Shown here: positions 36,426 through 45,331 of the stretch, piece after piece
Numbering within the stretch: position 1 is the first letter of the stretch
Layout of the letters: every line of letters begins with the position of its first letter
Assembly: GCF_001661675.2 (NCBI RefSeq)
Contig: NZ_CP019603.1
Location: forward strand, 124,001-188,000
Length of the DNA stretch: 64,000 nucleotides
Direction of reading: 5' to 3'
Source: Croceicoccus marinus
Lineage (GTDB): Bacteria > Pseudomonadota > Alphaproteobacteria > Sphingomonadales > Sphingomonadaceae
Program-made: the position numbers and the translations under genes
Notes under the pieces: model-generated
Seen by the model: the letters and a program-made list of their open reading frames with translations, nothing else
Told to the model about the DNA's origin: nothing
Databases searched by the model: none

Positions 36426-36599
36426 CGATCCTGACCATTTTCCCGTCGTGATGTGATCTTGTCCATATCACCGTTATAGGTCCAGAGTTAATGGACATGT
36501 TCGTGTCGACCGCCAGAAGACCGTCCGGGCTCGCAAGCGAAGGAGAGGATGCGTCGCGAAACGACGATTGTGAGCGTGGGTCGCCGAGCAACACGACAT

Positions 36600-36822
36600 A
36601 GGCCCCCCCGGGGGGTCCCCTTACATACTCCGTCAAATGCCCGCGGGTCGCGTTGATCAACTGTGTGCGCTGACGGACCAGCAGGTCACGTGTGCGGAAT
36701 CCCAACACCGATGCCTGCTGCTCTTTGCTCTTCGCCGTGACAAAGCGCGCATTTCTCCGCGGTCGGCAAGAGCCGCCGCAACATCTGGTCCGGTTGGAAC
36801 GCGCGAGTGCTGCAAGGTTCAC
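36600..36822 (-). pseudogene. IS110-family transposase fragment
   Basis: About 70 residues are recognisable: NARFVTAKSKEQQASVLGF followed by RTRDLLVRQRTQLINATRG and HLTEY correspond to the N-terminal (RuvC-like) to linker region of IS110 transposases (usual wording RFV.VK..EQQA and RTRDLLVRQRTQ.INALRGHL.E). Nothing of the C-terminal transposase_20 domain is present, and the DEDD residues cannot be assigned. A truncated remnant. Confidence 0.7.
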
Positions 36823-37132
36823 AACGGGCTTGCGTCACAGCGACGTGCCCATGCCCCCTACCGCACCTCGCCCGACGCGACGAGTTCATACGTCTGGTGC
36901 AATGATCTGATAAACTCCTACGCGGCGGTCTCAGATCCCAACCGGAGCGGCTCGCACGATCGCCAAATGCTGTACAGGATCACCGATAGCACGCGTGCGA
37001 GAGCTATGCGCGCCTTGCCTAGCCCCGAGTGTAGATTTCCGCTGAGAAGTGACCCGGGTGCGGTAAGAATTTCCACTGAGAATTGACCCATGTTGAACTC
37101 ACCCCTGGCTTTGGCGAGCGGGGGATCATGGA

Positions 37133-38677
37133 GTGTTGGACATGGCGTTATTGAGCGTAATCCGGCGCTGGCATCATCGAGACCAGCTTTCGATCCGGGA
37201 GATTGCGAGACGCACGGGACTGTCACGCAATACGATCCGCAAGTACCTGCGTGCTGGCACGGCCGAGCCCCAGTTCAAGGTGCCCGAGCGGCCGAGCAGG
37301 CTGGACCCGTTTGCAGAGCGGCTCGCGCTCTGGCTGCGCCGGGAGATGGCCCGGTCGCGCAAGCAGAAGCGAGCCGTCAAGCAGTTGCACGCCGATCTGG
37401 TCAGCCTGGGCTATGACGGCTCCTATAATCGCGTCGCCGCCTTTGCCCGGGATTGGCGTGAAGACTACCGGCGCCAGCAGCACATGAGCGACCGGGGAAC
37501 ATTCGTTCCGCTGTCCTTTGCGCCGGGCGAGGCATTCCAGTTCGACTGGAGCGAGGATTGGGCGATCATTGGCGGCGTTCGCACCAAGTTGCAGGTCGCG
37601 CATGTCAAGCTGAGCTACAGCCGGGCCTTCATCGTCCGCGCCTATCTGCTGCAGACCCACGAGATGCTGTTCGACGCCCATAATCATGCCTTCCGCGTGC
37701 TGGGCGGCGTGCCGCGCCGGGGGATCTACGACAACATGCGCACGGCCGTCGACAAGGTCGGACGCGGCAAGGAACGCAGCGTCAACACGCGCTTCCTGGC
37801 GATGGTCAGCCATTATCTGTTCGAGGCACAGTTCTGCAATCCGGCAGCGGGTTGGGAGAAGGGACAGATCGAGAAGTACGTCCAGGATGCACGGCATCGG
37901 CTCTGGCAGCCCGTTCCGCAGGCCGAGAGCCTCGATGGCCTGAACCTGTGGCTGGAAGAACGATGCATCGCGCTTTGGAAAGACATCCCGCACGGGATCG
38001 AGCCCGGCTCTGTCGCCGATGCCTGGGCTGACGAGACCGCGAGCCTGATGCCCGCCGGCAGGCCCTTCGATGGCTTCGTGGAGCATGGTAAGCGCGTCTC
38101 GCCGACCTGTCTCGTTCACTTCGAGCGCAACCGCTACAGCGTGCCGGCCTCATTCGCCAACCGGCCGGTCAGCCTGCGGGTCTATCCCGATCGCTTCCTG
38201 GTCGTCGCCGAGGGACAGGTCGTATGCGAGCACAAGCGCATCATCGAGCGGTCCCATGATGGCCCCGGCCGCACAGTCTATGACTGGCGCCATTACCTGG
38301 CCGTCGTGCAGCGCAAGCCCGGGGCGCTGCGCAACGGGGCGCCGTTCCTTGACCTGCCCCAGGCGTTCCAGCGCTTGCAGCGGCATTTGCTGCGTCATCC
38401 CGGCGGTTACAGGGAAATGGTCGAGATCCTCTCGCTCGTGCTCCATCATGACGAACAGACAGTGCTGAGAGCAGTGACCGCGGCGCTGGAAGCGGGCGTT
38501 CCCACCAAGGTCCACATCCTCAACCTGATGCATCGTCTGCTGGACAGCAAACCGGTGGCGACACCGCCCGTCACCGCTCCGAAGGCCTTGAGGCTGGTCA
38601 GCGAGCCGCTGGCCAATGTCGAGCGCTACGATGCCCTGCGTGTCGATGGGCACCGGGAGAACCGTCATGCGTCATGA
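37133..38677 (+). CDS. istA: IS21 transposase IstA
   Basis: 514 residues from GTG 37133; ATG 37142 with GGAG 8 bases upstream is equally possible. [19 protein letters not shown] is the N-terminal helix-turn-helix. The DDE catalytic core is seen as [20 protein letters not shown] and [32 protein letters not shown] begins the C-terminal beta domain. Cuts and joins the element ends together with IstB. Its 3' end overlaps istB by 11 bases. Confidence 0.96.
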   Translation: MLDMALLSVIRRWHHRDQLSIREIARRTGLSRNTIRKYLRAGTAEPQFKVPERPSRLDPFAERLALWLRREMARSRKQKRAVKQLHADLVSLGYDGSYNRVAAFARDWREDYRRQQHMSDRGTFVPLSFAPGEAFQFDWSEDWAIIGGVRTKLQVAHVKLSYSRAFIVRAYLLQTHEMLFDAHNHAFRVLGGVPRRGIYDNMRTAVDKVGRGKERSVNTRFLAMVSHYLFEAQFCNPAAGWEKGQIEKYVQDARHRLWQPVPQAESLDGLNLWLEERCIALWKDIPHGIEPGSVADAWADETASLMPAGRPFDGFVEHGKRVSPTCLVHFERNRYSVPASFANRPVSLRVYPDRFLVVAEGQVVCEHKRIIERSHDGPGRTVYDWRHYLAVVQRKPGALRNGAPFLDLPQAFQRLQRHLLRHPGGYREMVEILSLVLHHDEQTVLRAVTAALEAGVPTKVHILNLMHRLLDSKPVATPPVTAPKALRLVSEPLANVERYDALRVDGHRENRHAS

Positions 38678-39473
38678 TCCCGCCAGCGGCGCCATCATCG
38701 TCATGCTGCGCAGCCTCAAGATGCACGGGATGGCGCAAGCCATCATTGACCTCATGGAACAGGGATCGCCTGCATTCGAGGCGGCAATCCCTGTCCTGTC
38801 CCAGTTGCTCAAGGCCGAGACCGCCGAGCGAGAGATCCGCTCGGTCGCCTACCAGCTCAAGGCCGCGCGCTTCCCGGCCTATCGCGATCTGGCAGGCTTC
38901 GACTTCGCCAGCAGCGAGATCGATGAGGCGCTGGTGCGCCAGTTGCATCGCGGCGACTTCATCGATGCAGCCGACAATATCGTGCTCGTCGGTGGCCCCG
39001 GTACCGGCAAGACCCATGTCGCCACCGCCATCGGCATCCATGCCGTCGAGCATCACCGCAAGCGGGTCCGCTTCTTCTCGACCGTCGAACTGGTCAACGC
39101 TCTTGAACAGGAGAAAGCCCAGGGCAAGACCGGGCAGATGGCCAATCGCCTGCTGCACTCCGATCTCGTGGTCCTCGACGAACTCGGCTACCTGCCGTTC
39201 AGCGCCTCGGGCGGTGCACTGCTCTTCCATCTGCTGAGCAAGCTGTATGAACGCACCAGCGTCATCATCACCACCAATCTGAGCTTCAGCAAATGGGCGA
39301 GCGTCTTCGGCGATGCCAAGATGACCACCGCGCTGCTCGACAGGCTCACCCACCATTGCCACATCCTGGAGACCGGAAACGACAGCTTCCGCTTCAGGAA
39401 CAGCTCCGCCCAGATGACCCCACCGCGAAAGGAGAAGCGCAAGCTTGACCCCACAGTGACAAACGAAACATAA
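38667..39473 (+). CDS. istB: IS21 helper ATPase IstB
   Basis: 268 residues. [15 protein letters not shown] is the Walker A motif, [13 protein letters not shown]alker B, and [19 protein letters not shown] the sensor region of the DnaC-like AAA+ family. It loads IstA onto target DNA. ATG 38667 lies inside the end of istA (reading overlap), preceded by GGGAGA. Intact. Confidence 0.96.
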   Translation: MRHDPASGAIIVMLRSLKMHGMAQAIIDLMEQGSPAFEAAIPVLSQLLKAETAEREIRSVAYQLKAARFPAYRDLAGFDFASSEIDEALVRQLHRGDFIDAADNIVLVGGPGTGKTHVATAIGIHAVEHHRKRVRFFSTVELVNALEQEKAQGKTGQMANRLLHSDLVVLDELGYLPFSASGGALLFHLLSKLYERTSVIITTNLSFSKWASVFGDAKMTTALLDRLTHHCHILETGNDSFRFRNSSAQMTPPRKEKRKLDPTVTNET

Positions 39474-39630
39474 GCTGCAGGCGGGTCAATTCTCGATGAA
39501 AACCCCGGGTCACTTCTCAGCGGAAATCAACACCCCGAGCGCTCGCCGATCGCCAGTGTCCCACTCCTTCATCGGCAACGACCGCTTGACCCGGTGCAAA
39601 ATCACAATCGCTACCTCATACATTCGGGGG

Positions 39631-40080
39631 CAGCCTGACCGAGACCGGAACACTCAAGCGGGTGATGAACGCCTTTGACTGGCAACTCCAGAAGAAGGGC
39701 TGCATTCCGCTGTCGGGGCAGATTGTCGATGCCTCGCTTGTACCAGCCCCCAAGCCGGGAAACACCGAAAGCGAACGCGAGGCGATCAAGTCCGGCAAGA
39801 GTGCGAAGGATATCGGCCCCGACGAGCCGAACAAGGCCGCCAGAAGGACATCGTGCGCGCTGGACGCTCAAGATTGGCGGGAAAGTCGGTATCGCGCGGA
39901 TGGAACGCCGCTGCCCATGATTGTCCTGCCGGTGTTCGGCAACAAATCCCACATCAGCATCGATCGCCGCTTCGGCATCATCCGGGAAATGGCGGTGACC
40001 TCGGCTTCAGCAGCGGACGGGCGGCTGCTCCGGCATTTCTTCAGGCCAAGGGGCACTTCGAGCGACGAGGCCACCACGAA
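39631..40080 (+). pseudogene. IS5-family transposase fragment
   Basis: LSGQIVDASLVPAPKPGNTE matches the first catalytic Asp region of IS5 transposases (compare GQIIDATVAPAPKQRNS in the copy at 40371-41413). PLPMIVLPVFGNKSHISIDR matches the next strand. Between them the frame wanders (two compensating shifts near 39850-39880). The N-terminus and the last catalytic Glu region are missing. Decayed. Confidence 0.78.
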
Positions 40081-40370
40081 ACTGCTCTATCCGATCTTGA
40101 ACCGATCGGAGAAAGAGTGGAAAAATGCCGCCGCGTTAGTGGACCATGGCGAAGGCCCAGTTCGCTGTAAAATTCGGTGAGCGCTTCATCAAAGCCATGG
40201 CGGCGTAATGTGCAACCGCCCGCCACACACGGAATTCCTGACAGTCCCACCGACCTTTCGCGGTCCATAAGTCGGCACCTTCGACACCGCGCTCGATATA
40301 TGGACGCCTCGAAAAACCCTCTCCTTTGAGGTGATGATCTGATTCACTGCCTCCATTGATGAGCGGAGTG
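40081..40370. other. 290-base spacer between IS5 remnants
   Basis: No gene recognised. It may include the left end of the IS5-family element that follows, but terminal inverted repeats could not be matched by eye with the sequence after 41413. Confidence 0.4.
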
Positions 40371-41413
40371 ATGATGGTGGGTCAGCCGGGATTCTTTGAT
40401 CTGTAGGATCGGTATGCGGCGCTGAGTGCGGCGGGAGATCCGCTGGAGCGTTTGTCAGCGGTGTTGGATTTCGAGGTGTTTCGCGGGCCGTTGTGGCAGC
40501 GCTCCGGCGGAGCGCTCGCGGCAAAGGCGGTCGGCCGCCGTTCGATCCGGTGTTGATGTTCAAGATCCTGGTGCTGCAGGCGCTCTACTCGCTCTCTGAC
40601 GAGGGATGCGAGTTCCAGATCAAGGACCGTTTGTCGTTCCAGCGGTTCCTTGGGCTAGGGCTCGATGGCAGCGTCCCGGACGCGACCACAGTGTAGCTAT
40701 TCCGCGAGCGGCTCGTGAAGGCCAAGGCGATAGACAGGCTTTTTGCGCACTTCGATGCGGCGCTGACCGATCGCGGTTATCTGGCGATGGGCGGGCAGAT
40801 CATCGATGCGACCGTGGCGCCGGCGCCCAAGCAGCGCAATAGCGACGACGAGAAAGCGGCAATCAAGGAGGGCAAGATCCCGGAGTGCTGGAAGACCAGG
40901 CCTGCCAAAGTCCGACAGAAGGATCGCGATGCGCGCTGGACGGTCAAATACTCCAAGGCCAAGGTGAAGGAGGGCGGCTACCCTAAGGGCTTCAAGCCGG
41001 TCGATCTTGCCATCCCGATGTTCGGCTACAAGAACCACATCGGCATCGACCGAGCCCATGGGTTGATCCGCACCTGGGATGCCAGCGCTGCCAATGCCCA
41101 TGATGGTGCGCGACTGCCCGAGCTTATCAGCAAGCAGAACACTGACTCAGGCGTATGGGCGGACACGGCCTATCGGTCGAAGAAGAACGAGGCATTCCTT
41201 GAGCGTGGCATGTTCAAGAGCAACATTCACCAGCGGCGAATGCCGCGTCGGCCGCTGCCCGAGCGCATCGCGCCGCCCAATGCCAGGCGCTCCGCTGTCC
41301 GCTCCGCGGTCGAGCACGTGTTCGCGGGCCAGAAGCACCGCATGGCCCTTTTCATCCGCACGATCGGCATCGCCCGTGCGCGGATCAAAATCGGAATGGC
41401 GAACCTAGCCTAA
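40371..41413 (+). pseudogene. IS5-family transposase with three lesions
   Basis: Almost full length. The N-terminus VGQPGFFDL is followed by an in-frame TAG; LSAVLDFEVFRGPL is followed by a 1-base deletion near 40490; the frame then continues with KGGRPPFDPVLMFKILVLQA to DGSVPDATTV, and a TAG at 40694-40696 replaces the usual Trp before LFRERLVKAKAI. The rest is intact: GQIIDATVAPAP (Asp), DSGVWADTAYRS (Asp) and RSAVEHVFAGQKHRM (Glu). Two nonsense codons and a shift make it inactive. Confidence 0.85.
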
Positions 41414-41614
41414 ACTTCCAGCGGCTCGCATGGCTTGAGGGGCGAGGTGCGCCCGCTTAGCGCGAAACGGGGAGCCAAGTGACGCTCTAGCCCAAAAAAA
41501 CTCAGGAAATGAGGTCAAAAAGGCCGACCCTCACGGCCCAAAGACTGTCATCAGCCCCCTCCTGCCGCCATCTTGACCAAAACAGCCGGTTATTCGAGGT
41601 GTCCATATTTCCGG
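41414..41614. other. Spacer after IS5 remnant
   Basis: About 200 bases with no recognised gene; likely carries the right end of the preceding IS5-type element. Contains a CAAAAAAACTC run near 41493. Confidence 0.35.
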
Positions 41615-41739
41615 ATGGTGTTGGGATCATGCCCTGTTCGACGCGCGATCGCGGTCATCGACAGCCCCTGCCGGTGCAACTCCAGTATCATCATGCTTCT
41701 CCAAGTCGGATCATCGCCAGCGCCTCCTGCGGAGGTCAT
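41615..41739 (-). pseudogene. IS21 IstA N-terminal fragment
   Basis: On the minus strand about 40 residues read MILELHRQGLSMTAIARRTG then HDPNTIRKYGH before a stop. This is the helix-turn-helix start of a second type of IS21 transposase (usual wording LSITAIARRTGLD.KTVRKYI). Nothing more of istA follows. It is different in sequence from the complete IS21 at 37030. Confidence 0.65.
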
Positions 41740-41930
41740 CGCGCCGATTTTGACGCCATCCAATGAGCCGGGGTTAACCCCGGCTCATTGGACAACCGCA
41801 ATCGCCAATCAGGAAATTTCTATTGCCCACTTTTGCGGAAAATTAAATGCTCGGTGACACCGCGGCTATTCTGAATCGATGGCGCCGTGCGCGCACTATC
41901 GCAATGACAATGACGCCAGGGGACGTCTTC

Positions 41931-41976
41931 CAAAAAAAGAAAAGGGGGGCGCACCGAAGTCCGCCCCCCCCCCCCC
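41931..41976 (-). terminator. Intrinsic terminator of TonB receptor gene, UUCG hairpin
   Basis: Read on the minus strand: GGGGGGCG stem, GAC, loop TTCG, GTG, CGCCCCCC, then TTTTCTTTTTTT. The stem has 8 perfect GC pairs, one mismatch and two more pairs closing a C(UUCG)G tetraloop. It lies about 45 bases after the stop of the receptor gene at 42016. The 5' arm is part of a run of 13 C on the plus strand (41964-41976), a likely slippage site. Confidence 0.85.
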
Positions 41977-42015
41977 GCCGGTCCGCTCAATACAGGACCG
42001 CTTCAATGCCAGTGA

Positions 42016-44553
42016 TCAGAAGCTGTAACTGGCTTCCACACCCCATGTGCGCGGCGGCCCCAGATAAAGACTGTTGTAGGGTGCAGCCGGCAGGATAACC
42101 GAAACACCAGCCTGATATTCCACATCGAAGATGTTTTTAAGATAGAAGCCGAGGTCGAAGCTCGAGCCGCCTATGCCCTTCAGATCGATGCGGCCATTAG
42201 CCAACGAATAGCCTTCCAGCTGGAAACCCTGCTGACCGCCGTAGTCCGCCGTCATGTACAGATCCCCACTGAAAATCAGGTCAGCATCTGCCGGCTTGAC
42301 CGGTGCAATCCAGCTTGCGCTGAACGTACCTGCGAATGTGGGGGTCAGCTTGTTGATTTGTCCCTCGCCGAATGTGCCAACATTGGGCCCCAGCTCCCCA
42401 TTGGTGTTCACGGGCAAAAGCTCGTCGATGTCCGTTTGCGTAATAGCGCCGTTGAACCCAATGGTCAGGTTATTATCGGGCGACACGCTTGCATCGATTT
42501 CGACGCCATAGATACTGAGATCGGCGGCATTGATAATGAACGATGACGGAGGAACATCAAGCGTACCGCGAGGAAACAGGAAATTGCCCGAATTGGACAA
42601 AAATTGGGTCGCATTCTCGTACTTTGAATAGAAGGCGGCAAGGTTCAGGCGACCTCGCGCACCTCCCAGAAAAAAGCTAAGCTTTTCGCCAATTTCTACG
42701 TCGGTCACGCGTTCCTGCTTAATGGTCTGGTATCCCGTAAGGTCGACACAGGATAAGGAATAATTCCCTGAAGGGCAGGTAACCGGATCGGACTCGAAGA
42801 GTGGAAAGTTTAAGTTTCTTGGGCGGACGCCCCGGCGACTAGTGATATAGACCATCAGGTCCGGATTTACTTTGTAGTCGAAGCCGATTGTCCAGGTGGG
42901 ATAATCATCTTTCGTAGAGGCACGACCGAAACCGTCACTGAATTCCGTCGGCGTACCAACGCGGTCCGCAATATTTTGCTTACACTCGTCAAAAGAGACC
43001 GATTCAAACGTTGCCGGATTACCAGGGTTATAGCAAAACTGTGTCTTGTCCCAGCTATACCGACCGCCAACGTTGAAATTCAGCCTTTCATTAAGCGGAA
43101 TTGTGATCTGACTGTAGATAGCAAAGCTCTGATTTTTCACATGCGTTGTTGTGGGTGGAATGCGGCCCAGCGAGGAGAAGGTCGTGAATTGGTCACCAGA
43201 GGGACCGGCGGGGCCATCGACGCTGTAGTATGCGCCTAATATCCCGTTTAGACCGCTGCCACTATCGAAGATGAGTTGAAAATCGTTATCGATATAGTCG
43301 CGCACGTAGCGCTGCTCGGCGTAATAAACGATAAACGGTTGGGTCACGAGCCCACCTAGAAACGGATTAGAGAATCCGCCTTGATCTAGGATCGGCACGG
43401 CACCGGTGTTGATTCCTTGATCGTTAGTATTCTTACGATACCCGAAGATGTTCCGGATCGACAGGCTATCGCTTAAATCCACATCGGTCGTGTTCACGAC
43501 AGCGATCGATTTTCGATAGGCGCGGCCGCCGTTGATACCGCCATCGAATGCACCGCGCGGATTTTCTCGTGCATAATCGGCAGCAAGGTTAGCAAGTGAG
43601 ACCGCTGCGGCTGCCCGGGCTGGATCGCCCATGAGCGGCAAGAATGCAGTGTTTTGGAAGGGCGCAAAATCGGCTTTATAGAGAAATAGGCCAGCTGCCC
43701 GCTCATCCGCCTCGAAATATTCGAACACGGTGGTGTTCGATATTCTATCGGTCGGCTTTATCGTTAGCGATGCGCGAACGCTGTCATTGTTAATGTCATC
43801 GAACCCCGGGTAGCTGCCTGCATTGGGATCGTTAACTCCTAACGCCTGAACCTCCGGAAGGGCGAAGAAGTCAGAGTCGAGTGAACGAATTCGTTCATCC
43901 TGCCGGCGGATCTGCCCAGCGACGCGCAGCGCGACAGTGCCAGGAATGATGGGGATATTGATTGCGCCTTCAAGAGCGCGATATTCATACCGTCCATAGG
44001 TTCCACGGACATAGCCTCCAAAATCATACAGATCCGGCTGCACTGTGTTGACTAGAATCGCTCCACCAAGCGTCGATTTGCCAAAAAGTGTTCCTTGAGG
44101 CCCTTTCAGGACCTGAATGTTCGCGATGTCATATGTAGGGATACTCGAACCGAGGCTGGGGATCGCAATATTGTTGAAATAGGTTACGACACCCGGAGTC
44201 GTGAGCCCGACAGGAAGCTGCCCGATGCCGCGTAGGCTGACATTCGTCGTGCTTTTGCCGCCTTCCGAGTTGAAATTCAGACCAGAAGCAATCGACCGTA
44301 CGTCGGACAATTCCTGCACAGTACTGCGCTCAAGCGCTTGGCTGTCAAAAGCAGTCACCGCAACGGGGACATCCTGCAGTCGCTCATCGGTGCGACGCGC
44401 GGTAACGATGATCTCGCCTTGCCCTGCGGGTGAAGCTTCGGCGAGCTCCACTTCGGCACTGTCCTGATTTTCAGTATCCTGTGCGTGCGCGGGAAGCGCG
44501 ACTGCAAGCGCGGCGCTAGACGCCAACAGGGCAGGATGAAGTAATTTTCGCAT
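42016..44553 (-). CDS. TonB-dependent outer-membrane receptor
   Basis: 845 residues. A signal peptide ends at PAHAQD (about residue 25). EIIVTARRTDERLQDVPVAV is the TonB-box/plug start used by sphingomonad receptors; VLKGPQGTLFGKSTLGGAI is the plug core; the barrel ends with an aromatic residue (EASYSF). Imports a scarce or bulky substrate across the outer membrane with TonB energy. GGGAGA precedes the ATG. A UUCG terminator follows. The GntR-like regulator lies upstream on the same strand, separated by a hydrolase remnant. Confidence 0.95.
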   Translation of the reverse strand: MRKLLHPALLASSAALAVALPAHAQDTENQDSAEVELAEASPAGQGEIIVTARRTDERLQDVPVAVTAFDSQALERSTVQELSDVRSIASGLNFNSEGGKSTTNVSLRGIGQLPVGLTTPGVVTYFNNIAIPSLGSSIPTYDIANIQVLKGPQGTLFGKSTLGGAILVNTVQPDLYDFGGYVRGTYGRYEYRALEGAINIPIIPGTVALRVAGQIRRQDERIRSLDSDFFALPEVQALGVNDPNAGSYPGFDDINNDSVRASLTIKPTDRISNTTVFEYFEADERAAGLFLYKADFAPFQNTAFLPLMGDPARAAAAVSLANLAADYARENPRGAFDGGINGGRAYRKSIAVVNTTDVDLSDSLSIRNIFGYRKNTNDQGINTGAVPILDQGGFSNPFLGGLVTQPFIVYYAEQRYVRDYIDNDFQLIFDSGSGLNGILGAYYSVDGPAGPSGDQFTTFSSLGRIPPTTTHVKNQSFAIYSQITIPLNERLNFNVGGRYSWDKTQFCYNPGNPATFESVSFDECKQNIADRVGTPTEFSDGFGRASTKDDYPTWTIGFDYKVNPDLMVYITSRRGVRPRNLNFPLFESDPVTCPSGNYSLSCVDLTGYQTIKQERVTDVEIGEKLSFFLGGARGRLNLAAFYSKYENATQFLSNSGNFLFPRGTLDVPPSSFIINAADLSIYGVEIDASVSPDNNLTIGFNGAITQTDIDELLPVNTNGELGPNVGTFGEGQINKLTPTFAGTFSASWIAPVKPADADLIFSGDLYMTADYGGQQGFQLEGYSLANGRIDLKGIGGSSFDLGFYLKNIFDVEYQAGVSVILPAAPYNSLYLGPPRTWGVEASYSF

Positions 44554-44995
44554 TGACCATCTCCCATAGAATTAAAATCTTTATGTCTGCTGCGAGGGTA
44601 GATAGCTCGAATGCCGGTGCCATGACCTATCTTAAGGTGGGGACCGTTTTTTTCCATTGGGGGCGTTTGCGTACGCCCACCAGGGGCATTTCGGCAGACG
44701 ATGGGCCCGAGGTATTTTGCCTTTCGCAGACTATGCACTCGTGATCCGTTTTCTGATCTGGATGTCGGTGGCTGCGCTGAACGAGTGCGCGACAAGGTCG
44801 AAGCGTTGGGGGCATCCCGACCGCAGCAAATGGTCGTCGGGTGCGGCATGCGAGAATTCGACATTGCCGGCATGGCTTCGGCCTAGGGCTTTTCAATCGC
44901 GCCCATCTGATGAATGGTGCATCGATGATCGCTCTCTCCTAACGATCCCATGATTTCACATTCGATGGCTTTTCGCTGGTACATACAAGTCGATA
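44554..44995. other. Promoter region of TonB receptor plus unassigned DNA
   Basis: 442 bases. The first 60 or so should hold the receptor promoter on the minus strand. A 6-bp hairpin GGGCGT-TTGCGT-ACGCCC lies near 44661 without a useful T-run. Short open frames on both strands do not resemble known families. It may be degenerate sequence from the hydrolase gene whose tail survives at 44996. Confidence 0.45.
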
Positions 44996-45200
44996 ATGCT
45001 GGGCAATGTTCTCGATACAAATGCCCGGCTGATCGAAGCGGGCATGGATGCTGATTTCTATGTCCGCCATGGCTTTTGGCCATAGTTATTTTACTCAGGT
45101 AGCGGAAGTGTCCGAGGCATTCGCTGCCTGGCGTGTAACTGTCGCGTTCTTCGACCGGAACCTCAAACTGAAAGGCCAACGCTATCAGGACCGCCGATAA
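44996..45200 (+). pseudogene. Alpha/beta hydrolase C-terminal remnant
   Basis: LIEAGMDADFYVRHGF, then after a 1-base shift GHSYFTQVAEVSEAFAAWR and VTVAFFDRNL, matches the end of HSL-type alpha/beta hydrolases (pattern L..AGVDA.L.V..G..H, then AFFDRHL). The shift is one extra T in a TTTT run; without it the catalytic-His segment would read HGFGHSYF. The rest of the gene upstream is not recognisable. Confidence 0.7.
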
Positions 45201-45331
45201 TCAAGCATATAGATCCCGCGAAAAACGAGGATAGCCGCGCCCTCTCGAAGAAGTATTATAACAGGTTTCGCAAGGTGCCGCGCCGCGCGGGGAAGGTGCT
45301 GGCCGCGGGAAATCAGGCGTTGGCCGTCGGT
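45201..45331. other. Short spacer
   Basis: 131 bases between the hydrolase remnant and the stop of the GntR-like gene. No gene or clear terminator seen. Confidence 0.4.

Larger units (their letters stand above)
37030..39532 (+). mobile_element. IS21-family insertion sequence, apparently complete
   Basis: 2503 bases. The ends are 29-bp inverted repeats starting TG (37030-37058 and 39504-39532) with one mismatch, sharing GATTTCCGCTGAGAAGTGAC. A second internal repeat GAGAATTGACCC (37078-37089; complement at 39483-39494) gives the multiple terminal repeats expected of IS21. It is flanked by a 7-bp direct repeat CCCCGAG (37023-37029 and 39533-39539). Both istA and istB are intact, so it may be active. 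Confidence 0.95.

Noticed and set aside
40371-41500. Defined ends for the decayed IS5-family element
   Set aside because: No matching inverted repeats could be found by eye on either side, so only the broken transposase is reported.
44661-44678. Hairpin GGGCGT-TTGCGT-ACGCCC as terminator
   Set aside because: On neither strand is it followed by a T-run; the T-run precedes it on the plus strand.
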